64,000 nucleotides of DNA from the NCBI RefSeq assembly GCF_017833295.1, contig NZ_JAFIBW010000001.1, positions 5,394,001 through 5,458,000 of the forward strand, in the 5' to 3' direction. A model generated the notes under the pieces. That model saw only the letters and a list, made by a program, of their open reading frames with translations, made no database searches and was not told the DNA's origin. The position numbers and the translations under genes were made by a program. This DNA is from Methylobacterium sp. PvR107 (GTDB lineage Bacteria; Pseudomonadota; Alphaproteobacteria; Rhizobiales; Beijerinckiaceae). Positions 17,666 to 25,472 of this stretch are shown piece by piece (the first letter of the stretch is position 1; every line of letters begins with the position of its first letter).

Positions 17666-18457
17666 TCAGCGGCGGGCACCGACGAAATCGGCCGCGGCCT
17701 CGAATTCCGAGCGCCGGGCCGCGTGACGCGCCTCGGCCTCGGCATCCCGGCCCCAGACCTCCGCCTGGTAGGTCTCGTCGACATGGGCGGCCGCCCAGGC
17801 CTGCGCCGGGGTCAAATGGCCGCGCAGCACGGCCAGCCCGATCAGCAGGGATCCGGTGAGCGTCGTCAGGGTGTGCAGGCCCGCAAGCTGGAACGGATCG
17901 GTCACGGCCGCCACCGCATCGGAGAGCGCCCGCACGGTGCCGGGCGGCTGCTCCACATGCCGGATGCCCTCGCTCAGGATCACCTGCACGCCAAGCTCGT
18001 CCCGGGCCCAGGCGAGAATCGGGTCCCAGGCGGCCCCCTGCGCCGCCACCAGCCGCTCCGGATCCCCGGCGCGATAGGCCACGAGATCGGTGGCGGCATA
18101 GGCGCAGAGATCGTCGACGACGGCCGCGTGCCGGGGCGCAACGCCGTCGATGGCCGTGTTCGCGAGCCGCGTGAGCGGCATCCGTGCCGGATCGATCTGC
18201 GTGTCCTGAGCCGCCCATTCGGCCGCGATCTTTTCGGCCAGCGCGCGGTCGGGCAGGCGCAGCGGATTGCGGGCCGGCGTGTTCGCCGGACGCCCGTCCA
18301 GGGTCAGGCGGAACCCGCCCGTCTCCTCGGAGAAGCCGGTCTCGGTGTAGAAGCGCCGGGGCAGGGCGGGCTTGGCATGGCCGCGGGCTGCCCGCATCGG
18401 ATCGGGCCGCTCATTCTCGCCCGGTCCGCCGAGCCAGTCTGTCGTCTCATCGCTCAT
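17666..18457 (-). CDS. ATP12 family F1-ATPase assembly chaperone
   Basis: A 263-residue homologue of mitochondrial ATP12, which binds the F1 alpha subunit during ATP synthase assembly. Family features seen are RRFYTETGF, LTLDGRPANTPARNPL, AEWAAQDTQIDPARMPLTRLANTAIDG, and the late LAVLRGHLTPAQAWAAAHVDETYQAE with WG shortly after. The ATG at 18457 is chosen because the longer frame (to 18676) reads into the HAD gene. In many alphaproteobacteria it lies just after a HAD hydrolase and rluC, as here. Confidence 0.92.
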   Translation of the reverse strand: MSDETTDWLGGPGENERPDPMRAARGHAKPALPRRFYTETGFSEETGGFRLTLDGRPANTPARNPLRLPDRALAEKIAAEWAAQDTQIDPARMPLTRLANTAIDGVAPRHAAVVDDLCAYAATDLVAYRAGDPERLVAAQGAAWDPILAWARDELGVQVILSEGIRHVEQPPGTVRALSDAVAAVTDPFQLAGLHTLTTLTGSLLIGLAVLRGHLTPAQAWAAAHVDETYQAEVWGRDAEAEARHAARRSEFEAAADFVGARR

Positions 18458-18533
18458 GGACACGAGATAGGCGATCGCGGCCGCACACGCGAGCCTTGGC
18501 CAGTGCTCGCGAGCCTGCGGGAGTAGTGCCGCC

Positions 18534-19199
18534 TCAGCGAATCGAATCCGTACCGTCGAGGAGCTGCGCCTCGAGGGCGTCGGCGCTCGGCACCACCGTG
18601 ACGGCGCCGGCCCCGTAGAGCGCTTCGGGCGGATGATAGCCCCAGGCCACGCCCACGGCGGCGGCGCCGGCCGCAACCCCCATGGCGATGTCGAAGGTGG
18701 TGTCGCCGACCATCACGGTCGCCTCGGGCTCGCAGCCGGCCTCGCGCATGGCCTGCCGCAGCATCGCCGGATCGGGCTTGGAGGGCGCATCGTCGGCGCT
18801 CTGCGTGGTGACAAACCAGTCCTCCCAGCCGTGATGCGCGATCAGCCGGTCGACGCCGCGCCGCGACTTGCCGGTGGCGAGGCCGAGCAGCACGTTGTCG
18901 CGGGCCTTCAGCAGGGCGAGCAGCTCGGCCATCCCGGGAAACAGCGGTTCCTCGTAGGCGGGGTCGATCCGCAGCCGGTTGTAGGCCTGCTTGTAGCTCT
19001 CCGAGAGCGCGTCGACCGGTCCGTCCTCGCCGACGAGGCGCCGGAACGCCTGCGGCAGCGAGAGACCGACCACCGACAGGGCCTCCCGCCGGCCGGGGGC
19101 CGGCAGGCCGTTCTCCGCGAAGGCGAGGCCCTGGGCCGCCACGATCAGGTGCTGGCTGTCGACGAGGGTGCCGTCGACGTCGAAGACGACGAGCTTCAT
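18534..19199 (-). CDS. HAD-IA hydrolase, phosphoglycolate phosphatase-like
   Basis: A 221-residue HAD-superfamily phosphatase. Motif I is FDVDGTLVDS (nucleophile and acid Asp), motif II is LATGKSRRG, motif III Lys is in SKPDP, and motif IV is VGDTTFDIAMG. The cap is the alpha-helical type of subfamily IA, as in Gph and PpaX. The substrate is not determined. ATP12 follows 76 bp downstream on the same strand, the usual alphaproteobacterial order. Confidence 0.9.
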   Translation of the reverse strand: MKLVVFDVDGTLVDSQHLIVAAQGLAFAENGLPAPGRREALSVVGLSLPQAFRRLVGEDGPVDALSESYKQAYNRLRIDPAYEEPLFPGMAELLALLKARDNVLLGLATGKSRRGVDRLIAHHGWEDWFVTTQSADDAPSKPDPAMLRQAMREAGCEPEATVMVGDTTFDIAMGVAAGAAAVGVAWGYHPPEALYGAGAVTVVPSADALEAQLLDGTDSIR

Positions 19200-19251
19200 C
19201 GGCGGCCGGGAATTCGCGGTCGCCCGGAGGCCGCGCGCGGATCGCCCGCCA

Positions 19252-19635
19252 TCACGGCTTGCGGGCCGGCGGCACCGGCTGGCCGGCCGGGGCGGGCTGC
19301 ACCGCCTGGGCGCGCGTGCGCTCGTACCCGAGCCGGCACCGGATCAGGAAGCGCCGACGCTTGCCGCCGCGCAGACCGCGCTGGTGCGAGGCACGATTGC
19401 AGGCCGCATAGGAGCGGCGCCGACGCTCGGCCCGGCCAGCGGAAGCCGGGCGCGGCCCGGCCTGCGCCGGTGCCGCGGCGTCTCCGGGACCCGTGGGCGG
19501 ATGCGGAGCCGCCGCCTCGGTCGGGTGAGGGGCGGTCGCCGGCAGGGCGGGTCTGGCCTGCTCGCCCGGCGCGGCGTGCGCGATCGGCCCGGTGAGGCAC
19601 AGGGCGGCGAGGCAGGCCAGCATCGCGAGCTTCAT
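19252..19635 (-). CDS. PsiF-repeat-like secreted protein
   Basis: A 127-residue exported protein with a signal peptide (MKLAMLACLAALCLTG, cleavage near AHAAP), a long Pro/Ala linker, and one short C-terminal segment (ACNRASHQRGLRGGKRR then CRLGYE). The segment resembles the PsiF repeat, in which a Cys pair brackets a basic GLxG core. PsiF is phosphate-starvation inducible in E. coli but its role is unknown. It lies upstream of the HAD gene on the same strand. Confidence 0.65.
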   Translation of the reverse strand: MKLAMLACLAALCLTGPIAHAAPGEQARPALPATAPHPTEAAAPHPPTGPGDAAAPAQAGPRPASAGRAERRRRSYAACNRASHQRGLRGGKRRRFLIRCRLGYERTRAQAVQPAPAGQPVPPARKP

Positions 19636-19837
19636 GCGTCAGGGTCTCGAACCGCGGGGAACCGGCCCCGCGACGGATCGGCGGGGCATGGCAAAGCATA
19701 TGAGGCGGGGCGACCGGTTGCCAAGGCATGCGCGGCGCGAGACTCTCGGATGATGGCGCGAACTCGAGCGCGGGTAGCGTAGCGCGGTCGATCAGTCGCG
19801 CAACGGCTGTCCAAGGGCAGGGTGTCGTGATCCGGCG

Positions 19838-20551
19838 ATGAATCTCGTTCTGCTTCCTGGCTTCATGACCGATTCCGACCTCTGGACCGACATGGCGGCC
19901 CAGCTCGCGCGAGTCGGCGCGGTCCACCACGGCGATCTGAGCCGGGACGCCGCCATCGCCGACATGGCGTCCCGGGTGGCGGCGGAGGCGCCCGAACGCT
20001 TCGCCCTGGTCGGCTTCTCGATGGGCGGCTACGTGGCCCGGGCGATCGCGCGGCGCGCGCCGGAGCGGGTGCGGGCGCTGGTGCTGATCGCCACTTCTGC
20101 GCGGGCCGATACCCGTGCCCAGGCGGCGCGGAAGGCGATCGCCGTCGCGCAGGTCCGCGAGCAGGGCTTTGCCGGCCTCAGCCGCGGGGCGATCCTCCGA
20201 TCGGTGCATCCGGAGCGGGCGGGCGACATCGACCTGATCGCGCGTATCCGGCGGATGGGAGACCGACTCGGCGGCCCGGTCTTCCTGCGTCAGGCCGGAC
20301 AGGCCCGCGCGAGCGACCTCGACCGGCTCGGCGCGATCCGCTGCCCGACCCTGGTCGTGGCGGCGGCCCGGGACGCCCTGCGCGGCCTCGACGAGGCGCG
20401 GGAGCTTCGGGACGGCATCCCGGGTGCAAGCCTGACGGTGATCGACGGGTCGGGGCACATGCTGCCGCTGGAAGCCCCCGACGCCCTCGCCGACGCGATC
20501 GTGCCGTGGCTCCTGGCTCAGGCCTCCGGCGCCTCGACGATCGGGTCGTAG
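19838..20551 (+). CDS. alpha/beta hydrolase
   Basis: A 237-residue alpha/beta-fold hydrolase. The nucleophile elbow is VGFSMGGYVA with catalytic Ser; the acid is probably the Asp in AAARDALRG, and the base is in DGSGHMLPLE. The N-terminus LVLLPGFMTDSDLW carries the oxyanion loop. Substrate is unknown; carboxylesterase or lactonase are possible. The last 34 bases overlap the 3' end of the convergent rluC gene. Confidence 0.85.
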   Translation: MNLVLLPGFMTDSDLWTDMAAQLARVGAVHHGDLSRDAAIADMASRVAAEAPERFALVGFSMGGYVARAIARRAPERVRALVLIATSARADTRAQAARKAIAVAQVREQGFAGLSRGAILRSVHPERAGDIDLIARIRRMGDRLGGPVFLRQAGQARASDLDRLGAIRCPTLVVAAARDALRGLDEARELRDGIPGASLTVIDGSGHMLPLEAPDALADAIVPWLLAQASGASTIGS

Positions 20552-21903
20552 CGGGCGGCATCGAAGCCGAGGAGGTTCCAGCTCTGGGCCATGTGGGGCG
20601 GCAGCGGCGCGCTCACGTCCACGGGCCTGCCGGTCCGCGGGTGCGGGATCACGATCCGCCGGGCCAGCAGGTGGAGCCGGTTCTGGATGCCGCCCGGCAG
20701 CTCCCAGTTCTCCACGGAAAAGTATTTCGGGTCGCCGACGATCGGGTGGCCGATATGGGCCGCGTGGGCGCGCAGCTGGTGGGTGCGCCCGGTGACCGGC
20801 TTGAACGACAGCCAGGACAGCTTCTGGGCCGCCTGATCGACCATCGCATAGTAGGTCAGCGCGTGGCTCGCGCCCTCGTCGCCGTGCTTGGCGACGCGCA
20901 TGCGTGCATCGGCGTCGGCCGCCTCCTCCTTGGCGAGGTAGGTCGAGACGCGGCCCTGCCGGACCCGGGGTACACCGGCGGTCAGCGCCCAGTAGATCTT
21001 GCGTGCGGCCCGTGAGCGGAAGCTTTTGGCCAGGGTCGCGGCGGCGAGCCGGGTCTTGGCAACGATCAGGCAGCCAGCCGTGTCCTTGTCGAGCCGATGG
21101 ACGAGGCGGGGCTTCTGCCCGTCCGGTCCGGTGAGCGCCGCGAGCAGGCCGTCGACGTGGCGGACCGTGCCGGAGCCGCCCTGGACCGCGAGGCCGAAGG
21201 GCTTGTTGAGGATCATCATGTCGGCATCCTCGTAGAGGATCAGCGACCGGATGAATTCGGCGTCGTCCTGCTCGCGCGCGGGATTGCGTGGCCGCTCGGA
21301 GGGCTGGTCGAGGCGCAGCGGCGGCACGCGCACGCTCATGCCGGGCTCCAGCCGGTCATTGGGCTTGGCGCGCTTGCCGTCGACGCGCAGCTCGCCCTTG
21401 CGGACGATGCTCTGCACCCGGGTGAAGGGCAGAAGCGGGAACCGGGCGGTGAGGAACCGGTCGATGCGCATGCCGGCCTCGTCCGCCTCCACCGTCAGGG
21501 TCTGGACGCCCGAGGCAAGGGTCGCGGAGGCGGCGGCGCGCTGCTCGCGGCGGGTGGGCCCGGCGGCAGGAGCCGGGGCAGGGGCAGGGGCATGGGCCTC
21601 CGGCCGCTTTGCCGCGGGCTTCGGCCCCGGCGCTCCCCGTCCGGCCGGCGCTGCGCGGCGGGCCTGCGGCCCCGCGGCGGCAGCACGGGATTTCGGTGCC
21701 CGGGCCGGTGCCGCGGCGGCGGGCGCCGCGCCGCCCCAGGGATCGCGCGCGCCGGCATCGTCGCCGCGGTTGCGGGCGGCGCGCTCGGCAGCGTCGCTGG
21801 CGCTGGTGCGCGGGCCGGTACGCGCCCGGCCGCCCGATTGGACCTTGCCGGCCTGTGGCTTACGCCCCTTCGGTCCGCCGCTTCTGGGAGGTCGTGTGTT
21901 CAT
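20518..21903 (-). CDS. rluC: 23S rRNA pseudouridine synthase RluC
   Basis: A 461-residue pseudouridine synthase of the RluA/RluC family. Residues about 1-150 are a low-complexity Ala/Pro/Arg-rich extension, common in Rhizobiales. An S4 RNA-binding domain follows (MRIDRFLTARFPLLPF, IVRKGELRVDGKR), then the catalytic domain with RLVHRLDKDTAGCLIVAKT (catalytic Asp) and GRTHQLRAHAAHIGHPIVGD. By analogy it modifies 23S rRNA positions 955, 2504 and 2580. Start at 21903 (MNTRPPRSGG); the longer frame upstream has no support. Confidence 0.9.
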   Translation of the reverse strand: MNTRPPRSGGPKGRKPQAGKVQSGGRARTGPRTSASDAAERAARNRGDDAGARDPWGGAAPAAAAPARAPKSRAAAAGPQARRAAPAGRGAPGPKPAAKRPEAHAPAPAPAPAAGPTRREQRAAASATLASGVQTLTVEADEAGMRIDRFLTARFPLLPFTRVQSIVRKGELRVDGKRAKPNDRLEPGMSVRVPPLRLDQPSERPRNPAREQDDAEFIRSLILYEDADMMILNKPFGLAVQGGSGTVRHVDGLLAALTGPDGQKPRLVHRLDKDTAGCLIVAKTRLAAATLAKSFRSRAARKIYWALTAGVPRVRQGRVSTYLAKEEAADADARMRVAKHGDEGASHALTYYAMVDQAAQKLSWLSFKPVTGRTHQLRAHAAHIGHPIVGDPKYFSVENWELPGGIQNRLHLLARRIVIPHPRTGRPVDVSAPLPPHMAQSWNLLGFDAARYDPIVEAPEA

Positions 21904-22061
21904 GATTCCGCCGGCACCCGTCACCGCCTCGGACGGGACGTCCGGACGCATAGGCCGCGGCGTCGCGGACGTCGGGACCGATGGGGTTGCCCGGCTGTAG
22001 CATCGCCCCGGCGCAGCGGCAAAGGCGGAGGGAGGAACCGGGGCCGGCCTGGGCGGACCGG

Positions 22062-22430
22062 TCACGTCCGTCCGCGCCGGATGATCATCGGAGGCGGGGC
22101 GCTCGCGTCCTGAGCCTCCGAAGCGGCCAGATGGAACCTCGCCTTGGCGGCGAGCTCGCTCTGGAGGTTCTGACAGCGCTTGCGCACGTTGGCGATGTCG
22201 AACTGGGTCTGCATCTCCATCAATGTCTGCATCTCGACCCCGAACACCGTCTCGATCCGCAAGGCCAATTCCGGAGACAGCGCAGCCTCCTCATTGAGGA
22301 CATCGAACAGTGTTTGACGCGGCACATCGAGCAAGCCGGCCGCGTCCATGACGGTCAAGTTGCGCGGTTCGATGATATTACGCCGCACATATCCGCCTGG
22401 ATGGCCGGGATTTTCCAGTTTGTAGCTCAT
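22062..22430 (-). CDS. HigA-like antitoxin, without a visible HigB
   Basis: A 122-residue DNA-binding protein. The first 75 residues match the HigA type of XRE helix-turn-helix antitoxin: HPGGYVRRNII, VMDAAGLLDVPRQTLFDVLNEE and SPELALRIETVFG. HigA normally pairs with the RNase HigB, encoded just upstream; no such gene is seen up to 22800. The C-terminal 45 residues are an unrelated helical tail. It may be a lone transcription regulator or a leftover antitoxin. The ATG at 22430 is used; a GTG lies one codon earlier. Confidence 0.82.
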   Translation of the reverse strand: MSYKLENPGHPGGYVRRNIIEPRNLTVMDAAGLLDVPRQTLFDVLNEEAALSPELALRIETVFGVEMQTLMEMQTQFDIANVRKRCQNLQSELAAKARFHLAASEAQDASAPPPMIIRRGRT

Positions 22431-22767
22431 CACTATGATGCTCTCCCGTATTTTGCTCCAATCAAAACATCATGGTCCTGTCCGGATACTTAACCTTTGT
22501 CCGTAAAATCGTAATCATCCCATCGTCTCACGACATACCTTACATACGCAGCAACGCACTAAAGGTTACACGACACACTCATCGATATAGATGTCATCCT
22601 TTTTGGCTTTAATATAAATAAATATCGTGTTATTACACGTATATAGGCAAAAATTGCTATGAGAACATCGAATTTACAATTCCGCGGCACCTGTCAATGC
22701 GCGCGCATGGCCGTCACCATGCGGATCACCGCCGTCTAATCCACTGCATCGAGAACCAGCGGGGTCC
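22431..22767. other. AT-rich gap with palindromes upstream of higA-like gene
   Basis: This 337-bp stretch is far richer in A+T than its surroundings, especially 22490-22680. It has no convincing gene. CATCGATATAGATG (22580-22593) and CGTGT-TATT-ACACG (22626-22639) are dyads that could be operators, for example for the HigA-like protein. The composition fits a promoter area or a piece of acquired DNA. Confidence 0.5.
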
Positions 22768-22827
22768 ATGGACCGCGTTGCGGCGTCGTACGGCTTGACG
22801 CGGACAAACCTTAAGGCCAAGCTTATC

Positions 22828-23003
22828 GTCGACGGTTCCCTTCGGGGATCAAAAGGGAACGCGGTGAGGGGCTCGCCTCGAGGCCGCGGCTGTCCCCGCA
22901 ACTGTAAGCGGCGAGCCCTTCACCACCACGTCACTGGGTCGCTGACCCGGGAAGACGGTGCGAGGGCGGCGACCCGCGAGCCAGGAGACCTGCCGTCAGC
23001 CGT
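22828..23003 (+). ncRNA. cobalamin riboswitch
   Basis: The hallmarks of the adenosylcobalamin aptamer are present in order: a GC-rich opening stem, CTGTCCCCGCAACTGTAAGC (22890-22909) forming the core, and the B12 box GAGCCAGGAGACCTGCC (22978-22994). A strong hairpin at 23041-23058 (CGGGTGTC / GACGCCCG) may belong to the expression platform. It precedes the TonB-dependent receptor at 23289, so B12 should repress that receptor. Confidence 0.93.
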
Positions 23004-23222
23004 GGTCACACGCGAAACGCGCTGGGCGGGGTTGTCCTGGCGGGTGTCGAGACGCCCGTGCATCCGCGCGGTCGGCGAGGCCTCGTTCGCGGTGACGTGC
23101 CACAGCAAGCGCGCCCGCGACACCGATCCCGATGCCCGTCCTCACCGTATCGATCGCTTCCGGGGCCGCCACGCGCACTCACGCGCCTGTGCCCGCCGAG
23201 CTTTTGATGCGGCCGAGCAATT

Positions 23223-23240
23223 GTAATGTTATTACATTGC
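23223..23240 (+). promoter_or_regulatory. Zur-like operator
   Basis: GTAATGTTATTACATTGC is a near-perfect dyad (GTAATGT / ACATTGC) and agrees at 15 of 18 positions with the alphaproteobacterial Zur box GTAATGTAATAACATTAC, as I recall it. It lies between the riboswitch and the receptor start (23289), so a zinc-dependent repressor probably acts here, either on a second promoter or as a roadblock. Confidence 0.6.
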
Positions 23241-23288
23241 CTTTAGAACGGGTTGGCCGGCCCGCGCCGCGCATGGACCTTTCCTGCC

Positions 23289-25472
23289 ATGTCACCATCG
23301 ACCATCCGCCCGAGATCCGGCGGCAGGCCCGCACCGCTCTGCGGCGTGCTCCTCGCGCTCCTCGCGAGCCCGGCCGCCGCGCAGGACACCGTCACCCTCG
23401 ACCAGCTCTCGGTTGAGGGCGAGGACGGCACGGACCGTGCCGTCCCGAACAGCCTCAACCTGCGCACCCGCGACCGGACCGCGAGCCGGATCGGCCTGAC
23501 GCCCTTGGAGACGCCGGCCAGTCTCGACATCGTGTCGGGCGAGACCGCGCGGATGCGCGGCCAGGACACGATCGCCGAAGCCGTGACCCAGGACGCCACC
23601 GGCATCACAACGATTGCCGCTCCCGGCAACGGCAACGGCGCGTTCACGTCTCGCGGCTTCGCCGGCCCGAACTCGATCCAGCAGCTCTACGACGGCACGC
23701 GCTTCTACGTGGGCGCCAACACTGTCACCTTCCCGTTCGATACCTGGAACGTCGAGCGGATCGAGGTGCTGCGCGGGCCGTCCTCGGTGCTCTATGGCGA
23801 CGGCGCCATCGGCGGCGTCATCAACGTGGTGCCCAAGAAGCCGGTCTTCGTGCCGATCAACACTGCCCGCGCGGTGGTCGGCACCGACGGCGTCGCGCGG
23901 CTTGCCTTCGATTCCGGCGGTGGGATCGGCCAAGCGGAGTTCGGCAACACCTTCGCGTACCGCCTCAACGTCAGCGGCAACCGCGCCGATGGCTGGATCC
24001 GCCCCGAGGGCGATTTTCGTAACCTCGCGGTCTCGGCCGCCCTGCTGTTCCAGCCGAGCCCGGATCTCGCGTTCACGCTGAGTCACGATCTCGGCTACCA
24101 AGAGCCGGCCCGCTACTGGGGCACACCGCTGGTCGAAGGCCGGATCCCGGACCTGATCCGGTTCAACAACTACAACGTCCGCGACGCGAAGATCACCTGG
24201 GTCGACAACTGGACCCAGCTCAAGACCGAGTGGTCGCCCTCGGCCGACATCACGATCCGCAACACCGCCTACCGGCTGACCAGCCGGCGCCACTGGCTCG
24301 ATGTCGAGCAGTACACGTACAACCGCGGCACCGGGCTGGTGGACCGGGGCGACTACCTCGAGATCTATCACAGCCAGGAACAGGTCGGGGACCGGCTCGA
24401 CGCGACGTTCCGGGGCAGCCTCTTCGGCTTTGCCAACCAGTTCGTGGTCGGATTCGACGTGAACCACATCGATTTCCGGCACACCAACAACTTCTACTTC
24501 GACCAGAATACCAGCGTGCCGCTCACCGGCTACGATCTGGGCTACTTCCCGCAGAACGGACGGGCGCGGCCGGCCTACGCCACCCAGACGAGCCAGGCCT
24601 CGGTCTTCGCCGAGGACCGGCTGATCCTGTCGGACAGGCTGGCCTTCCTTACGGGCGTGCGCCTCGACGTGCCGACGCTGAACCGGGAGGATCTGCAGTC
24701 GGGATCGCGCTTCGAGAAGACCTACCACGCCCTCGGCTACCGGTTCGGCCTCGTCTACAACCCGACGCCGGACAGCGCGCTCTACGCCCAGTACAGTTTC
24801 GCCACCGATCCGGTGAACAGCCTGATCACGCTAAATCAGTCGCTGGCCGGATTCAAGCTCGCAACCGGCGATCAGGTCGAGATCGGCGCCAAGGGGCTGG
24901 CCTTCGACGGCGCCCTGGAATGGACAATCGCGGGTTACCGGATCGTCAAGGACAACCTGATCTCGGCTGTGCCGGGCCAGCCGACGCTGTCCACGCAGGT
25001 GGGACGGCAATCCTCGCAGGGCTTCGAGCTGGCGCTCGGCTGGCTTTTCGCGCCGGGCTGGCGGCTCGACGGCAACCTCGCGCTCCTGCATGCGCAATAC
25101 GACCGGTTCGATCAGACGGTGGCGGGCGCCACCGTTTCTTATGCCGGCAACCAGCCGATCGACGTGCCGGAGCGCGTGGCCAATCTCTGGCTGACCTGGG
25201 ATTTTGCGCGCGACTGGACCGCGCGGGTCGGGCTCCAGAACGTCGGGCAGGTCTACAGCGACTTCGGCAACATGGCGCGGCGCCCGGCCTACAACCTCGT
25301 CAACCTCGTGCTCGACCATCAGGTCTCGGCGGAGTCGCGGCTGTCGCTGCGGGTCTACAACCTGTTTGACAAGGTCTACGCGATCTCCGGCAACGCCGTG
25401 AACGGGGTCGGCACCAACTGGCTGCTCGGGCGGCCGCGCTCGGTCGAGGTCGCCTACACGGTGACGTGGTGA
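23289..25472 (+). CDS. TonB-dependent siderophore/metallophore-type receptor
   Basis: A 727-residue outer-membrane receptor of the TonB-dependent type. Signal peptide: residues about 1-34, ending ASPAAAQ. The plug domain has RIEVLRGPSSVLYGDGAIGGVINVVPKKP. The barrel ends in an aromatic (YTVTW), with RVYNLFDKVY near the end. Its plug resembles the FhuE/ferric-siderophore group more than classic BtuB. Upstream lie a cobalamin riboswitch and a Zur-like box; the PepSY gene follows with a 4-base overlap. Substrate may be B12, zinc or cobalt chelate; I cannot tell which. Start at 23289 is used rather than a TTG at 23253. Confidence 0.9.
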   Translation: MSPSTIRPRSGGRPAPLCGVLLALLASPAAAQDTVTLDQLSVEGEDGTDRAVPNSLNLRTRDRTASRIGLTPLETPASLDIVSGETARMRGQDTIAEAVTQDATGITTIAAPGNGNGAFTSRGFAGPNSIQQLYDGTRFYVGANTVTFPFDTWNVERIEVLRGPSSVLYGDGAIGGVINVVPKKPVFVPINTARAVVGTDGVARLAFDSGGGIGQAEFGNTFAYRLNVSGNRADGWIRPEGDFRNLAVSAALLFQPSPDLAFTLSHDLGYQEPARYWGTPLVEGRIPDLIRFNNYNVRDAKITWVDNWTQLKTEWSPSADITIRNTAYRLTSRRHWLDVEQYTYNRGTGLVDRGDYLEIYHSQEQVGDRLDATFRGSLFGFANQFVVGFDVNHIDFRHTNNFYFDQNTSVPLTGYDLGYFPQNGRARPAYATQTSQASVFAEDRLILSDRLAFLTGVRLDVPTLNREDLQSGSRFEKTYHALGYRFGLVYNPTPDSALYAQYSFATDPVNSLITLNQSLAGFKLATGDQVEIGAKGLAFDGALEWTIAGYRIVKDNLISAVPGQPTLSTQVGRQSSQGFELALGWLFAPGWRLDGNLALLHAQYDRFDQTVAGATVSYAGNQPIDVPERVANLWLTWDFARDWTARVGLQNVGQVYSDFGNMARRPAYNLVNLVLDHQVSAESRLSLRVYNLFDKVYAISGNAVNGVGTNWLLGRPRSVEVAYTVTW

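Noticed and set aside
22674..22901. 75-codon minus-strand frame
   Set aside because: It is antisense to the cobalamin aptamer, whose conserved RNA explains the sequence.
23132..23416. 94-codon frame between the riboswitch and the receptor
   Set aside because: It runs over the Zur-like box and into the receptor gene in another frame, with no ribosome site; a leader peptide cannot be excluded but has no support.
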